Source of the DNA: Streptomyces termitum
GTDB taxonomy: Bacteria; Actinomycetota; Actinomycetes; Streptomycetales; Streptomycetaceae
Length of the DNA stretch: 64,000 nucleotides
NCBI RefSeq assembly: GCF_014650175.1
Contig: NZ_BMUL01000018.1
Span: 62,001 to 126,000, forward strand
Direction: 5' to 3'
A program made the position numbers and the translations under genes. The notes under the pieces were generated by a model. That model was not told the origin of the DNA. It ran no database searches and saw only the letters and a list, made by a program, of their open reading frames with translations. Shown here piece after piece: positions 1 through 8,545 of this stretch. How positions within the stretch are numbered: the stretch's first letter is position 1; each line of letters starts with the position of its first letter.

Positions 1-1
1 C

Positions 2-952
2 ACCCTGAACCTCGCCGGCATCGACATGCGCGGCGCCACCGGCCCCGTCTCGCTGGCGAACGTCCCCGCCGTCCTCACCGCCCAGGGCGCCACCGCCTTC
101 GCCGGCTACTACCCGGCCGGCACCGCCCTCGACCCCGTCAGCCTCACCGTCGACGTCCGCGCGGCGGCCCCGGAGAAGACCCCCGGGAAGGCGCCCGGGG
201 AGACCCCCGCGAAGAGCCCGGAGAAGACCCCCGCCGCCACCGCGCCGGCCACCGGGGCCTTCCGCACCGCCGCCGTCGACTGGGGCGTCCGCCGCACCTT
301 CCGCGAGTACGTCACCGGCGCCATCGCCCAGGGGAGCTGGAGCCTCACCGGCGGCGCCCAGGACGGCGGAGCCCTTTTCCGCTTCCCCTCCGGCACCGGC
401 GCCTACGACCCCGCCCGGGGCACCCTCGACGCCTCCTTCGCGGGCGCCGTCCGCTTCACCGGCACCCACCTCGACCTCACCCTCTCCCGCGTCACCGTCC
501 GCGTGAGCGGCGGCACCGGCACCCTCGGCGCCGACGTCACCACCGGCGGGAAGACCGAGAAGAACGTGCCCCTCGTCACCTTCGAGGCCCCCGCCCTGGC
601 GCCGAAGGACGGCCTCGCCGCCGTCACCGAGGCCCCGGCCACCCTCACCGAGGGCGGCGCCCGCGCCTTCGGCGGGATGTACAGGGCGGGCACCGCGATG
701 GACCCGGTCTCCCTCGCCGTCGCCGTCACCCCGACCGCCGAACTCCCCGCCCTCCCCGACCTCGGCAGCGCCACCGGCGCCCCCGCCCCGGCCCCCACCA
801 CGGCCGCCCCCGCGGCGGCTCCCGCCCCGGCCGGGTCCGGGGCCCCGGTGGGCCTCCTCGCCGCCGCCGGTGCGGGCGTCCTCGCCGCAGCCCTCGCCGC
901 ACTCCTCCTGGTCCGCCGCCGCCGCGCCGCGCGGGAGACCCCCGCCGGCTGA
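2..952 (+). CDS. HtaA-type haem-binding surface protein, C-terminal part (start outside window)
   Basis: The reading frame is open from base 2, so the true start lies upstream. The visible 316 residues hold the tail of one HtaA domain, a Lys/Pro/Thr-rich linker (about nt 160-260), and a full second HtaA domain that begins near the VDWGVRRTFREYV motif. A hydrophobic segment followed by RRRR ends the protein, which marks a cell-surface membrane anchor. I see no LAXTG sorting motif before it. HtaA domains bind haem at the actinobacterial surface (known from Corynebacterium) and pass it to an Hmu-type ABC importer, which would lie upstream of this window. The next gene encodes a paralogue and a haem oxygenase lies 2.6 kb downstream, which supports a haem-iron role. 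Function is by family resemblance. Confidence 0.85.
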   Translation, partial: TLNLAGIDMRGATGPVSLANVPAVLTAQGATAFAGYYPAGTALDPVSLTVDVRAAAPEKTPGKAPGETPAKSPEKTPAATAPATGAFRTAAVDWGVRRTFREYVTGAIAQGSWSLTGGAQDGGALFRFPSGTGAYDPARGTLDASFAGAVRFTGTHLDLTLSRVTVRVSGGTGTLGADVTTGGKTEKNVPLVTFEAPALAPKDGLAAVTEAPATLTEGGARAFGGMYRAGTAMDPVSLAVAVTPTAELPALPDLGSATGAPAPAPTTAAPAAAPAPAGSGAPVGLLAAAGAGVLAAALAALLLVRRRRAARETPAG

Positions 953-1067
953 CCCGCCCCCGACCACCGAGCACACCCCCCGCACGGGCCCGCGCACGAC
1001 GCCCGCGCGACGGCCCCGCACGCCCTCGTACCCCCCGAACCCCCCTTCCCCGCCTAGGAGTTCCGTC

Positions 1068-2747
1068 ATGGCCATCCGCATGCGCCGCCCCGTCACCCTG
1101 GCCGCCGCCGTCGCCACGGCCGCCGCCCTCGGGGCCGGCACGCTGACCCTCGCCCTGCCCGCCTCGGCCGCCGGAGACGGCCCGGCCCCGACGCTGTCCC
1201 TCGTCGACGGCACCCTGGAGTGGGGCGTCAAGCAGTCCTTCCGCTCCTACCTCGCACAGCCCTTCGCCAAGGGCCGGACCACCCTGGAGGGCGGCGCCAC
1301 CCAGGCCGCCGGGAACGGCCCCTTCACCTTCGTCGACGGCACCGGCGCCTACGACACGGGCAGCCACGGCACCGCGACCTCCTTCAAGGGCGGCGTCCGC
1401 TTCGAGGCCCACGACGGCGCCCTGGACATCCGGATCTCGGACGTGCGGCTGCGGACGGCCGGTTCGGCCTCGCCCACCGGCGAGATCACCGCCGACGTCG
1501 TCACCAAGGAGAAGGACGGCTCCCTCACCACCCGCGACGACATCGCCTTCGCCGCCCTCGACATGACGGGCGTCCGGCCCGGCCAGGGCGCCGGCGGCGC
1601 GATGGTCTTCAAGGACATCCCCGCCACGCTCACGAAGGACGGCGCCGCCGCCTTCGCGGGCTTCTACCAGGCGGGCGCCGCCCTCGACGCCGCGACCCTC
1701 ACGGTGAAGGCCGCCCCCCGGCCGACCCCGACCACCCCGACCACCGGCCCCACCTCCCCGGAGCCGACCGCGACCTCCCCCGAGCCGACGGCCACCAGCC
1801 CCGAGCCGACGGCCACCGGCCCCCAGCCGACCGCCACCGGCCCCCAGCCGACGGCGACCTCCCCGGAGCCGACCGCCACCGGCCCGACCGGCCCCACGAC
1901 CCCGACGACCCCCACGACCCCGGCCACCCCGACCTCGACCGCGCCGACCTCGCCGACCGAGACCCCGGCCGAGATCGTCGCGGGCCGCCTCACCTGGGGC
2001 GTCCTGGGCCGCTGGCGCACGTACGTCGGCGAACTCTGCGGCGGCACCGTCACCCCCGCCGCCGGGGCCGCCCGGACCGGTTCCGCGTACGCCTTCCAGG
2101 TCGCCGGGGCCGACCTCGACGCGGCCGCCCGCACCCTCACCGCCTCCTTCACCGGCCGCGTCGACTTCACCTGCGCCGCCCACGGCATCGACTGGCGGAT
2201 CGGCGGCGTGAAGATCTCCGCGAGCGGCACCACCGGCACGCTGACCGCCGACGTCACCACCGCCTCCGGCACCACCCGGGGCGTCGTCTTCGCCGAGCTG
2301 GACCTGACGAAGGCCGACTGGACCGCGAAGGACGGCGTCGTCACCCTCGCCGCGCTGCCCGCGAAGCTGACGGCGGCGGGCGCCGCCGGGTTCGCCGCCC
2401 CCGGCCGCGACGCGGTCTACAAGCCGGGCCAGGCCCTCGACCCGGTCACCGTCTCCCTCGCGGTCGAGGCCGGCGCCACCCTCCCGGAGACCGGCGGCGC
2501 GGCGGGCGGCTCCGGCTCCGGCGGCGGTACGGGCTCCGGCACGGCCGGCGGCACCGTCGGCGGCGGTACGGCCGGTGGCGGTACGGTCGGCGGCTTCGGC
2601 GCCGGTACCGCGGGCGGCTCCGGCGCGCTCGCCGCCACCGGCTCCTCCGCCCCCACCGGCCTGCTGGCCGGCGCCGCCGCCCTCGTCGCGGGCGCGGGCG
2701 CGGCCGTCGTCGTCGCGGCCCGCCGCCGCACCGGCGCCGAGGGCTGA
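1068..2747 (+). CDS. Secreted two-domain HtaA haem-binding protein with sortase-type C-terminus
   Basis: 559 residues. The ATG follows a TAGGAG ribosome site at 1055-1060. A signal peptide ends near ASA-A at residue 34. Two HtaA domains follow (starting near VDGTLEWGVKQSF and VAGRLTWGVLGRW), separated by a Pro/Thr-rich linker built of heptad repeats. The second domain carries two cysteines that the first lacks. The C-terminus has an LPETG at about residues 472-476, a Gly-rich stretch of about 45 residues, then LAATG at about 521-525, a hydrophobic helix and RRR. LAXTG is the motif used by class E sortases of Streptomyces, so wall attachment at LAATG is likely. The gene lies 115 bp after the other HtaA gene and probably shares its transcript. 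A strong terminator follows. Confidence 0.88.
   Translation: MAIRMRRPVTLAAAVATAAALGAGTLTLALPASAAGDGPAPTLSLVDGTLEWGVKQSFRSYLAQPFAKGRTTLEGGATQAAGNGPFTFVDGTGAYDTGSHGTATSFKGGVRFEAHDGALDIRISDVRLRTAGSASPTGEITADVVTKEKDGSLTTRDDIAFAALDMTGVRPGQGAGGAMVFKDIPATLTKDGAAAFAGFYQAGAALDAATLTVKAAPRPTPTTPTTGPTSPEPTATSPEPTATSPEPTATGPQPTATGPQPTATSPEPTATGPTGPTTPTTPTTPATPTSTAPTSPTETPAEIVAGRLTWGVLGRWRTYVGELCGGTVTPAAGAARTGSAYAFQVAGADLDAAARTLTASFTGRVDFTCAAHGIDWRIGGVKISASGTTGTLTADVTTASGTTRGVVFAELDLTKADWTAKDGVVTLAALPAKLTAAGAAGFAAPGRDAVYKPGQALDPVTVSLAVEAGATLPETGGAAGGSGSGGGTGSGTAGGTVGGGTAGGGTVGGFGAGTAGGSGALAATGSSAPTGLLAGAAALVAGAGAAVVVAARRRTGAEG
1755..1880 (+). repeat. Six tandem 21-bp repeats coding a Pro/Thr linker
   Basis: Six in-frame copies encode SPEPTAT or GPQPTAT heptads (order S,S,S,G,G,S) between the two HtaA domains. 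The variants differ by synonymous and non-synonymous changes. Such linkers span the cell wall, and copy number is likely to vary between strains. Confidence 0.85.
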
Positions 2748-2787
2748 CCCGCGCCCGGCCCGTACGAGCCGCCACCCCCCCCATGAG

Positions 2788-2826
2788 GGCAGGGCCGCAC
2801 CCCGGAAACGGCGGTGCGGCCCTGCC
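2788..2826 (+). terminator. Strong hairpin terminator after the HtaA genes
   Basis: A perfect 14-bp stem (2788-2801 with 2813-2826) and an 11-base loop lie 40 bp after the HtaA stop codon and before the PhzF-like gene. There is no U tract, as is usual in Streptomyces. Confidence 0.8.
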
Positions 2827-2854
2827 GTCCGTCCACGGATGGTTGAATTCCGCC

Positions 2855-3532
2855 ATGAACACGACTGGGATGACCGGGATGGAGATCGACGTCCTGCGGG
2901 TCTTCTGCGCGGGCGACGGCGGCCACGGCAACCCGCTCGCGGTCGTCCGCGACGGGCGCGTCGTGCCCGACGAGGCGTCCCGGCAGGCGCTCGCCAAGGA
3001 ACTCGGCTTCAGCGAGACCGTGTTCGTCGACGACCCGGAGCGCGGCGTCGTGGACATCTACACGCCCGGGGTGCGGCTGCCCTTCGCCGGGCACCCGCTC
3101 GTCGGCGTGGCCTGGCTGCTCGACCTGGAGGTCGTCCAGCCGCCCGCGGGCGAGGTGTGGGTGCGCGGGGACGGCGAGTTCACCTGGATCGAGGCGCGCG
3201 CCGAGTGGGCGCCGCCGCGCACCCTGCGCCGGTACGCCTCCGCCGCCGAGGTCGAGGCGCTGGAGGTGCCCGAGCCGGGGGAGTGGATCTACGCCTGGGC
3301 GTGGGAGGAGGAGGCCGCCGGACGGGTCCGGGCGCGGGCCTTCCCGGGCCGGGGCGACGGCATAGACGAGGACGAGGCCACCGGCGCGGCGGCCCTGCTG
3401 CTCGCGGCCGAACTGGGCCGGGCCCTGAACATCACGCAGGGCCGGGGGTCGCAGCTGCTGACCGCCCCCGGCCCCGACGGGATCGTGGAGTTGGGCGGAC
3501 GGGTCCGCCTGGAACGCATGCTCACCCGCTGA
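2855..3532 (+). CDS. PhzF-family isomerase-like protein
   Basis: 225 residues. The N-terminal half has the PhzF pattern, with the GFSETVFV segment that holds the conserved catalytic Glu, and GVRLPFAGHPLVG. The C-terminal half keeps the DEDEATGAAA loop. PhzF proteins are epimerase-fold enzymes; the named member isomerises a phenazine precursor, but most homologues have unknown substrates. At 225 residues it is shorter than the usual 260-300. Three in-frame ATGs lie close together (2855, 2870, 2879) and none has a good ribosome site, so the start is uncertain by up to 8 residues. A terminator separates it from the haem genes, so a shared role is not implied. Confidence 0.75.
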   Translation: MNTTGMTGMEIDVLRVFCAGDGGHGNPLAVVRDGRVVPDEASRQALAKELGFSETVFVDDPERGVVDIYTPGVRLPFAGHPLVGVAWLLDLEVVQPPAGEVWVRGDGEFTWIEARAEWAPPRTLRRYASAAEVEALEVPEPGEWIYAWAWEEEAAGRVRARAFPGRGDGIDEDEATGAAALLLAAELGRALNITQGRGSQLLTAPGPDGIVELGGRVRLERMLTR

Positions 3533-3581
3533 ACGCGGCACGCGCGCGCCGGGCGTTTCCGTGCCCCGCGCGCGGACGCGC

Positions 3582-4238
3582 TCACGCGCTGAGCGGGAAC
3601 TCGGCCCCCAGTTCGCGGAAGACGGCCGTGTTGAAGGCGAAGGCCCGCTTGCACTCGTCGACGATCCGCTGCTTCTCCAGGTCGTCCGCGCGCACCCCGT
3701 CGAGGAGTTCGCGGTAGGACCGCTTGAAGGCGGCCGGGTTGCCGATCGCGTCGAAGACGTAGAACCGCACGCCGTCGCCCTTGCGGGCGAAGCCCCAGGT
3801 CCGCTCGGCCTTGTCGCGGATGATCTGGCCGCCGGACAGGTCGCCGAGGTAGCGGGTGTAGTGGTGGGCGACGTAGCCGGCGGGCCAGTCGCGGGCGCAC
3901 TCGGCGACCCGGGCGGCGTACGCCTCGGTGGCGGGCAGCGGGGAGGCCCCGGCGCGCCAGCCGGGGCCGCGCAGGTGGGCGAGGTCCGCCTCCAGGGCGG
4001 CGGTGCGGAACAGCTCGGGCCGTATGAACGGCCCGGCGACCGGGTCCTCGCGCAGCGCTTCGGCGCCGTCCTCCAGGGCGCGGTACACGAACCAGAGCTG
4101 CTCGGTGTAGCGGGCGTAGGCGTCGACGCCGAGCCGTCCTCCGAGGAGGTCTCCCATGAAGGAGGAGGTCTCCGCCTCCGTGTGCTGCGCGTGCGAGGCC
4201 GTGCGGATGAGGGTGGAGAAGGGCGCGGGCGTGTCCAA
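3582..4238 (-). CDS. Haem oxygenase (biliverdin-producing, HmuO type)
   Basis: 218 residues, about the length of corynebacterial HmuO. The start is a TTG at 4238 with GGAGG six bases before it. The protein has the proximal histidine segment SHAQHTEAE (His19 aligns with HmuO His20), the GDLLGGRLG helix, AHHYTRYLGDLSGGQ with the distal-helix glycines that bend over haem, and a closing FxFNTAVFRELG segment. It opens the haem ring with O2 and electrons to release iron, CO and biliverdin in the cytoplasm. Its promoter carries an iron box, so it should be switched on when iron is short. It converges with the PhzF-like gene and lies near the HtaA haem-uptake genes, which fits the job. Confidence 0.93.
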   Translation of the reverse strand: MDTPAPFSTLIRTASHAQHTEAETSSFMGDLLGGRLGVDAYARYTEQLWFVYRALEDGAEALREDPVAGPFIRPELFRTAALEADLAHLRGPGWRAGASPLPATEAYAARVAECARDWPAGYVAHHYTRYLGDLSGGQIIRDKAERTWGFARKGDGVRFYVFDAIGNPAAFKRSYRELLDGVRADDLEKQRIVDECKRAFAFNTAVFRELGAEFPLSA

Positions 4239-4279
4239 GGCGTGCCTCCGGGACCGATGGGGCGGGAACCAGTGGCCAA

Positions 4280-4309
4280 ATCATGCAAGGTTAGGCTTGC
4301 CTAAGTCAA
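4280..4309 (-). promoter_or_regulatory. Promoter of the haem oxygenase gene with DmdR/DtxR-type iron box
   Basis: On the minus strand a -35 TTGACT (4304-4309) and a -10 CATGAT (4280-4285) are 18 bases apart. The spacer, 4286-4304, is a 19-bp iron box matching 15 of 19 positions of the DtxR/IdeR/DmdR consensus (core GTTAGGCTTGCCTAA). A repressor bound there would block RNA polymerase under iron plenty. A perfect 11-bp inverted repeat (4263-4273 and 4309-4319) brackets the whole promoter. Confidence 0.85.
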
Positions 4310-4341
4310 CTGGTTCCCGACGGCCTGTCGGTAAAGGGGTA

Positions 4342-4358
4342 CCCCGGAAGCGCCGGGG
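4342..4358 (-). terminator. Short hairpin after map
   Basis: CCCCGG and CCGGGG with a 5-base loop, just past the map stop codon and upstream of the haem oxygenase promoter. The stem is only 6 bp, so this is a weak candidate. Confidence 0.35.
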
Positions 4359-4364
4359 GGAACG

Positions 4365-5222
4365 TCAGGGCAGCGTGAGGATCTCCGCCCCGGTCTCCGT
4401 CACCACGAGCGTGTGCTCGAACTGCGCGGTCCGCCTGCGGTCCTTGGTCACCACGGTCCAGCCGTCGTCCCACATGTCGTACTCGTGGGTGCCCAGGGTC
4501 AGCATCGGCTCGATGGTGAAGGTCATGCCGGGCTGGATGACGGTGGTGTGGTGGGGCGAGTCGTAGTGCGGCACGATCAGGCCGGAGTGGAACGACGTGT
4601 TGATGCCGTGCCCGGTGAAGTCCCGCACCACGCCGTAGCCGAAGCGCTTCGCGTACGACTCGATGACCCGGCCGATGATGTTGATCTGCCGGCCCGGCTT
4701 CACCGCCTTGATCGCGCGGTTCAGCGACTCCCGGGTCCGCTCCACCAGCAGGCGCGACTCCTCGTCCACCTCCCCGCACAGGTAGGTGGCGTTGTTGTCG
4801 CCGTGCACGCCGCCGATGTACGCGGTCACGTCCAGGTTCACGATGTCGCCGTCGCGCAGCACCGTGGAGTCCGGGATGCCGTGGCAGATGACCTCGTTGA
4901 CCGAGGCGCACAGCGACTTGGGGAAGCCCCGGTAGCCCAGGGTCGAGGGGTAGGCGCCGTGGTCGCACATGTACGCGTGCGCGACCGCGTCGAGGGCGTC
5001 GGTGGTGACGCCCGGCGCGATGTGCTTGGCGGCCTCCTCCATCGCCCGCGCGGCGATGCGGCCGGCGATCCGCATCCGTTCGACGGTGTCGGGGTCCTGC
5101 ACCTCGGGCCCGGTGTACGGGGTGGGGGCGGGCTTCCCGACGTACTCGGGACGGCGGATCGAGCCCGGGACGGAGCGGGTGGGGGAGAGCTCCCCCGGAA
5201 CGAGAAGCGACTGGCCAGACAT
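4365..5222 (-). CDS. map: Methionine aminopeptidase, type I
   Basis: 285 residues from the ATG at 5222 (MSGQSLL...). The longer frame upstream has poor coding character. It removes the initiator methionine from new proteins. Metal ligands are visible in order: the Asp pair in NLDVTAYIGGVHGDNN, His in GHGINTSFH, Glu in FTIEPMLTLG and Glu in AQFEHTLVVT. An N-terminal extension with SIRRPEYVGKPAPTPYTGPE, proline-rich like mycobacterial MetAP1c, precedes the catalytic domain. Streptomyces usually has another map copy near the ribosomal protein genes, so this is probably the second one. It is divergent from a small conserved gene across 61 bp. Confidence 0.92.
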   Translation of the reverse strand: MSGQSLLVPGELSPTRSVPGSIRRPEYVGKPAPTPYTGPEVQDPDTVERMRIAGRIAARAMEEAAKHIAPGVTTDALDAVAHAYMCDHGAYPSTLGYRGFPKSLCASVNEVICHGIPDSTVLRDGDIVNLDVTAYIGGVHGDNNATYLCGEVDEESRLLVERTRESLNRAIKAVKPGRQINIIGRVIESYAKRFGYGVVRDFTGHGINTSFHSGLIVPHYDSPHHTTVIQPGMTFTIEPMLTLGTHEYDMWDDGWTVVTKDRRRTAQFEHTLVVTETGAEILTLP

Positions 5223-5283
5223 GCCAGCGAGTCTAACGACCGCGGGTGGGGCAGCATGGTCCCGAAGGAAGGAGCCGACGACC

Positions 5284-5535
5284 ATGGCCCTGTTCAAGAA
5301 GCGCACGGTCGGAAAACCGGGCGAGTGGTACTACTGCCTGGAACACAAGAAGGTCGAGGAAGGGCCCGAATGCCCGGCGAAGAACCGATTCGGCCCCTAC
5401 GCCACCCGTGAGGAGGCGTCCCACGCCATGGAGACCGCGCGCGAGCGGAACCTGGAGTGGGAGACCGACCCCCGCTGGCACGACGCCAAGCCCGACGGCA
5501 CCGACGGCACCGGCGAAGGCGACGGCCGGGCCTAG
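5284..5535 (+). CDS. Small conserved actinobacterial protein, possible SPOR-like fold
   Basis: 83 residues. The ATG follows a good ribosome site (AAGGAAGGAG). The protein is highly charged, with GEWYYCLEHKKVEEGPECPAKNRFGPYATREEA; the YYCLEH...GP.C.A.NR.GPY.TREEA pattern resembles a short SPOR-type module, though I cannot confirm this. The two cysteines could bind a metal. There is no signal peptide or membrane segment, so it is likely cytoplasmic. It is divergent from map across a shared 61-bp promoter region. The acidic Gly/Asp tail (DGTDGTGEGDGRA) is low complexity. Function unknown. Confidence 0.75.
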   Translation: MALFKKRTVGKPGEWYYCLEHKKVEEGPECPAKNRFGPYATREEASHAMETARERNLEWETDPRWHDAKPDGTDGTGEGDGRA

Positions 5536-5597
5536 AAGAGGCACGACGGCCGGGCCCGGGACGGGCGCGCGGCGGTCCGGTCCCGCTCCGGCGGGGT

Positions 5598-6905
5598 TCA
5601 GACCGCCCGCGCCGCCTCCTCCCGCCGGGCCTTGCGGCGCAGCGCGTCCTCGTCGGTGGCGGAGTCGTACCGCAGCAGCTTCGGCAGCACCGCGCACAGC
5701 AGCCCCACCGAGACCACACAGGCCACGCCGCCCGTCCAGACGGCCGTGCGGGTGCCCGTCCAGCCCGCCGCCACACCCGCCCTGACCTGCCCGAGCTGCG
5801 GTCCCACGCTGTACGAGAGCACCTCGATGCCCGCCAGCCGGCCGCGCAGCTCCTCCGGGATCGTCTGGTTCCAGATCGTCGACCGGCCCAGCCCGCTCAG
5901 CATGTCCCCGGCGCCCGCGCACGCCAGGCAGAGCAGCACCAGCCACACGTTCCCGAACCAGCCCGCCGCCGCGATCGACAGGCCCCAGCCCGCCGCGCCG
6001 CCCGCCACCAGCAGCCCGTGCCGCCGCACCCGCGAGGTCCAGCCGCTGGTCAGCCCCAGCACCAGCGACCCCACCGACCCCGCCGCGTACATCAGCCCCA
6101 GCGACCACACCGCGTCCAGCTCGTCCGCCAGGAACGGGAAGATCGTGTTCGGGAAGGCGAAGAACATCGCCGCCAGGTCGATCGCGTACGTCCCCAGCAG
6201 CACCGGCCGCGACCACGCGTACCGCGCGCCCTCCGCGATCGACCGCAGCGACGGCTTCTCCGCGCCGCCCGCCGGGGGCGCCGGGCTCAGCCGCCGGCAC
6301 ATCAGCACCGAGACCGCGAACCCCGCCACCGTCACCCCGTACGCCGGGGCGTGCCCCGCGTAGGCCACCACCAGGCCCGCCAGCGCCGGGCCCCCGATCG
6401 ACCCCAGCTGCCAGCGCAGCGAGTTCAGCGCCGCCGCGGCCGTCTGCTGCTCGTGCGGCACGATCCGGGCCAGCAGCGAGTCCAGCGCCGGCCGCTGGAG
6501 CCCGGCCAGCGCCGACACCCCCGCCGCGACCACGTACAGCGGCCACAGCAGCGGCTCCTCCAGCAGCGCGTTCCCCAGCAGGAGCAGGGCCAGCAGCCCC
6601 AGCCCCGCCTCCGTCGCCACGATCACCCGGCGCCGGTCCACCGCGTCCGCCAGCGCCCCGCCGTACAGCCCGAAGACCACCAGCGGCACCAGCTCCACGG
6701 CGCCCATCGCGCCCACCGCCAGCGGCGAGTCCGTCAGCTCCTTGATCTGGAGCGGCAGCGCGACCATCGCCAGCGCGCTCGCGCAGTACGTCACCAGCCC
6801 CTGCGCCCACAGCAGCCGGAAGTCCCGCGACGCGTGCCAGGGAGCGGTGTCGGGCAGCACGGCCCGCAGACGGGCCCACGGCCCGGGAGAAGCAGAAGAA
6901 GACAC
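5598..6905 (-). CDS. MFS exporter, EntS-like family
   Basis: 435 residues from a GTG at 6905, with about 12 membrane segments. It has the MFS loop motif GGALADAVDRRRVI between helices 2 and 3, and the WNQTIPEELRGRLAGIE segment typical of the MFS_3 group that includes the enterobactin exporter EntS. The C-terminal tail is cytoplasmic and charged. The likely job is proton-driven export of a small molecule. A siderophore link is possible given the iron genes nearby, but nothing here proves it. It converges with the small gene at 5284 and is divergent from none. Confidence 0.8.
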   Translation of the reverse strand: MSSSASPGPWARLRAVLPDTAPWHASRDFRLLWAQGLVTYCASALAMVALPLQIKELTDSPLAVGAMGAVELVPLVVFGLYGGALADAVDRRRVIVATEAGLGLLALLLLGNALLEEPLLWPLYVVAAGVSALAGLQRPALDSLLARIVPHEQQTAAAALNSLRWQLGSIGGPALAGLVVAYAGHAPAYGVTVAGFAVSVLMCRRLSPAPPAGGAEKPSLRSIAEGARYAWSRPVLLGTYAIDLAAMFFAFPNTIFPFLADELDAVWSLGLMYAAGSVGSLVLGLTSGWTSRVRRHGLLVAGGAAGWGLSIAAAGWFGNVWLVLLCLACAGAGDMLSGLGRSTIWNQTIPEELRGRLAGIEVLSYSVGPQLGQVRAGVAAGWTGTRTAVWTGGVACVVSVGLLCAVLPKLLRYDSATDEDALRRKARREEAARAV

Positions 6906-6994
6906 GAAGCGCCATGCTCCGACCCCGCCCGGCCCCGGGCAAGCGAATTACCCCGCCCCCGCCCGCCCCCGCCCGCCCCGCCCGGGACGAGCCG

Positions 6995-7594
6995 CTACCA
7001 GCGGGACGGCGGCGGCGCCGTGAGGCGGTCGGCCAGCCGCGAGAGCCGGTCGCGCAGCCCGCCGCCGCGCGGCCCCGGCAGCGCGTTCTCGCCCGCCGCC
7101 GCGCTCACCAGGTGCTGCACCGTGTCGAGGTCCACCCCCGCCCCCGGCGCGACCGACAGCGCCTCGTGCGCCAGCCCCCGCACCTCCGTGTCCCCGGCGT
7201 CCAGCGAGAGCACCGTCGCCCCCGCCCGCCGCGCGTCGTGCACCCGCTGGAGCAGTCCCGCCCCCGGCCGCCCGGGCGCGACGACCAGCAGGGTCGCCCC
7301 CCGCCCGGCCGCCTCCAGCCGGCCCAGCCCGGCGGCCAGGTGCGCCGGCGCGTCCGGCCCCACCCGGTGCCGCACCAGCGTCGGCGCCAGCTCCGGCTGC
7401 CCCGACCAGGCCGCCTCGTCCACCAGGTGCGCGGCCAGGTGCCACGGCTCGTACGCCTCCGTGCCCACCAGCAGCAGCCCGCCCCGGCGCGGCACCACCG
7501 CACCCCGCAGCGCCCCCGCGAAGCGGCGGGCCGCGCCCGGCCACTCCGTCCCCGCCAGCACGTCCCGCAACAACGCCACCCGCACCGCATCCAT
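6995..7594 (-). CDS. Conserved actinobacterial protein, SIS-like core
   Basis: 199 residues from the ATG at 7594. It begins with MDAVRVALLRDVLAG and carries alternating strands and helices, GGLLLVGTEAYEPWHLAAHLVDEAAW and ATLLVVAPGRPGAGLLQRVHDARRAGATVLSLDAGD, in an arrangement like a SIS (sugar isomerase) or Rossmann-type fold. There are no clear catalytic residues, signal peptide or membrane helix. It is divergent from the NADP reductase gene across 93 bp. I do not recognise a function. Confidence 0.7.
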   Translation of the reverse strand: MDAVRVALLRDVLAGTEWPGAARRFAGALRGAVVPRRGGLLLVGTEAYEPWHLAAHLVDEAAWSGQPELAPTLVRHRVGPDAPAHLAAGLGRLEAAGRGATLLVVAPGRPGAGLLQRVHDARRAGATVLSLDAGDTEVRGLAHEALSVAPGAGVDLDTVQHLVSAAAGENALPGPRGGGLRDRLSRLADRLTAPPPSRW

Positions 7595-7687
7595 GGCGCC
7601 GCATGATGCCCCGCCCGCCGCCCCCGCGCCGCGCACTCCTCGCCGAACCACCCGAACGGGGACCGAACCGGTGGGTAGGGTCGGGCC

Positions 7688-8416
7688 ATGACTTCCTCGA
7701 CTCCCGCCCCGGGGACGACCCCCGACCCCGCCGCCAAGAAGGCCCCCAAGGACCCCTGGGACCTCCCCGACGTCTCCCACCTGGTCGTCGGCGTCCTCGG
7801 CGGCACCGGCGACCAGGGCCGCGGCCTCGCCTACCGCCTCGCCGCCGCCGGCCAGCGGGTCGTCATCGGCTCCCGCGCCGCCGACCGCGCCGAGGCCGCC
7901 GCCGCCGAGATCGGCCACGGCGTCCGCGGCGCCGACAACGCGACCTGCGCCCGCGACAGCGACGTCGTCATCGTCGCCGTGCCGTGGGACGGCCACGCCA
8001 AGACCCTGGAATCGCTCCGCGCGGAACTGGCCGGCAAGCTCGTCGTCGACTGCGTCAACCCGCTCGGCTTCGACAAGAAGGGCGCCTACGCCCTCAAGCC
8101 CGAGGAGGGCTCCGCCGCCGAGCAGGCCGCCGCGCTCCTCCCGGACTCCCGGGTCACCGCCGCCTTCCACCACCTCTCCGCCGTCCTCCTCCAGGACGCC
8201 TCGATCGCCGAGATCGACACCGACGTGATGGTCCTCGGCGAGGAGCGCGCCGACGTCGAGACCGTCCAGGCGCTGGCCGGCCGCATCCCCGGCATGCGCG
8301 GCGTCTTCGCCGGCCGGCTGCGCAACGCCCACCAGGTCGAGTCGCTCGTCGCCAACCTGATCTCCGTCAACCGCCGCTACAAGGCCCACGCCGGCCTGCG
8401 CGTCACCGACGTCTGA
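7688..8416 (+). CDS. npdG: F420-dependent NADP oxidoreductase (NpdG/Fno type)
   Basis: 242 residues. After an N-terminal extension of about 30 residues comes the Rossmann motif GVLGGTGDQGRGLAYRLAAAGQRVVIGSR, with the NADP-binding SR pair, then the VVIVAVPW and CVNPLGF segments of the family. It moves hydride between NADPH and deazaflavin F420 in the cytoplasm and so feeds F420-dependent reductases. A TAGGGT (7676-7681), which could be a -10 box, ends only six bases before the ATG, and no ribosome site is visible, so the mRNA may be leaderless. It is slightly longer than archaeal Fno because of the N-terminal tail. Confidence 0.88.
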   Translation: MTSSTPAPGTTPDPAAKKAPKDPWDLPDVSHLVVGVLGGTGDQGRGLAYRLAAAGQRVVIGSRAADRAEAAAAEIGHGVRGADNATCARDSDVVIVAVPWDGHAKTLESLRAELAGKLVVDCVNPLGFDKKGAYALKPEEGSAAEQAAALLPDSRVTAAFHHLSAVLLQDASIAEIDTDVMVLGEERADVETVQALAGRIPGMRGVFAGRLRNAHQVESLVANLISVNRRYKAHAGLRVTDV

Positions 8417-8545
8417 GCCGCCGCCCCGGCGGCCCGCGCCCGGCCGGATCCGCTTTCCGGCCGGAGCCGGAGGGGGGACGCTTCGGGGCATGGGGGACAC
8501 TGGTCGGGCACCGACACCGCCCGGACCCGACAGGAGCCGACCCCC

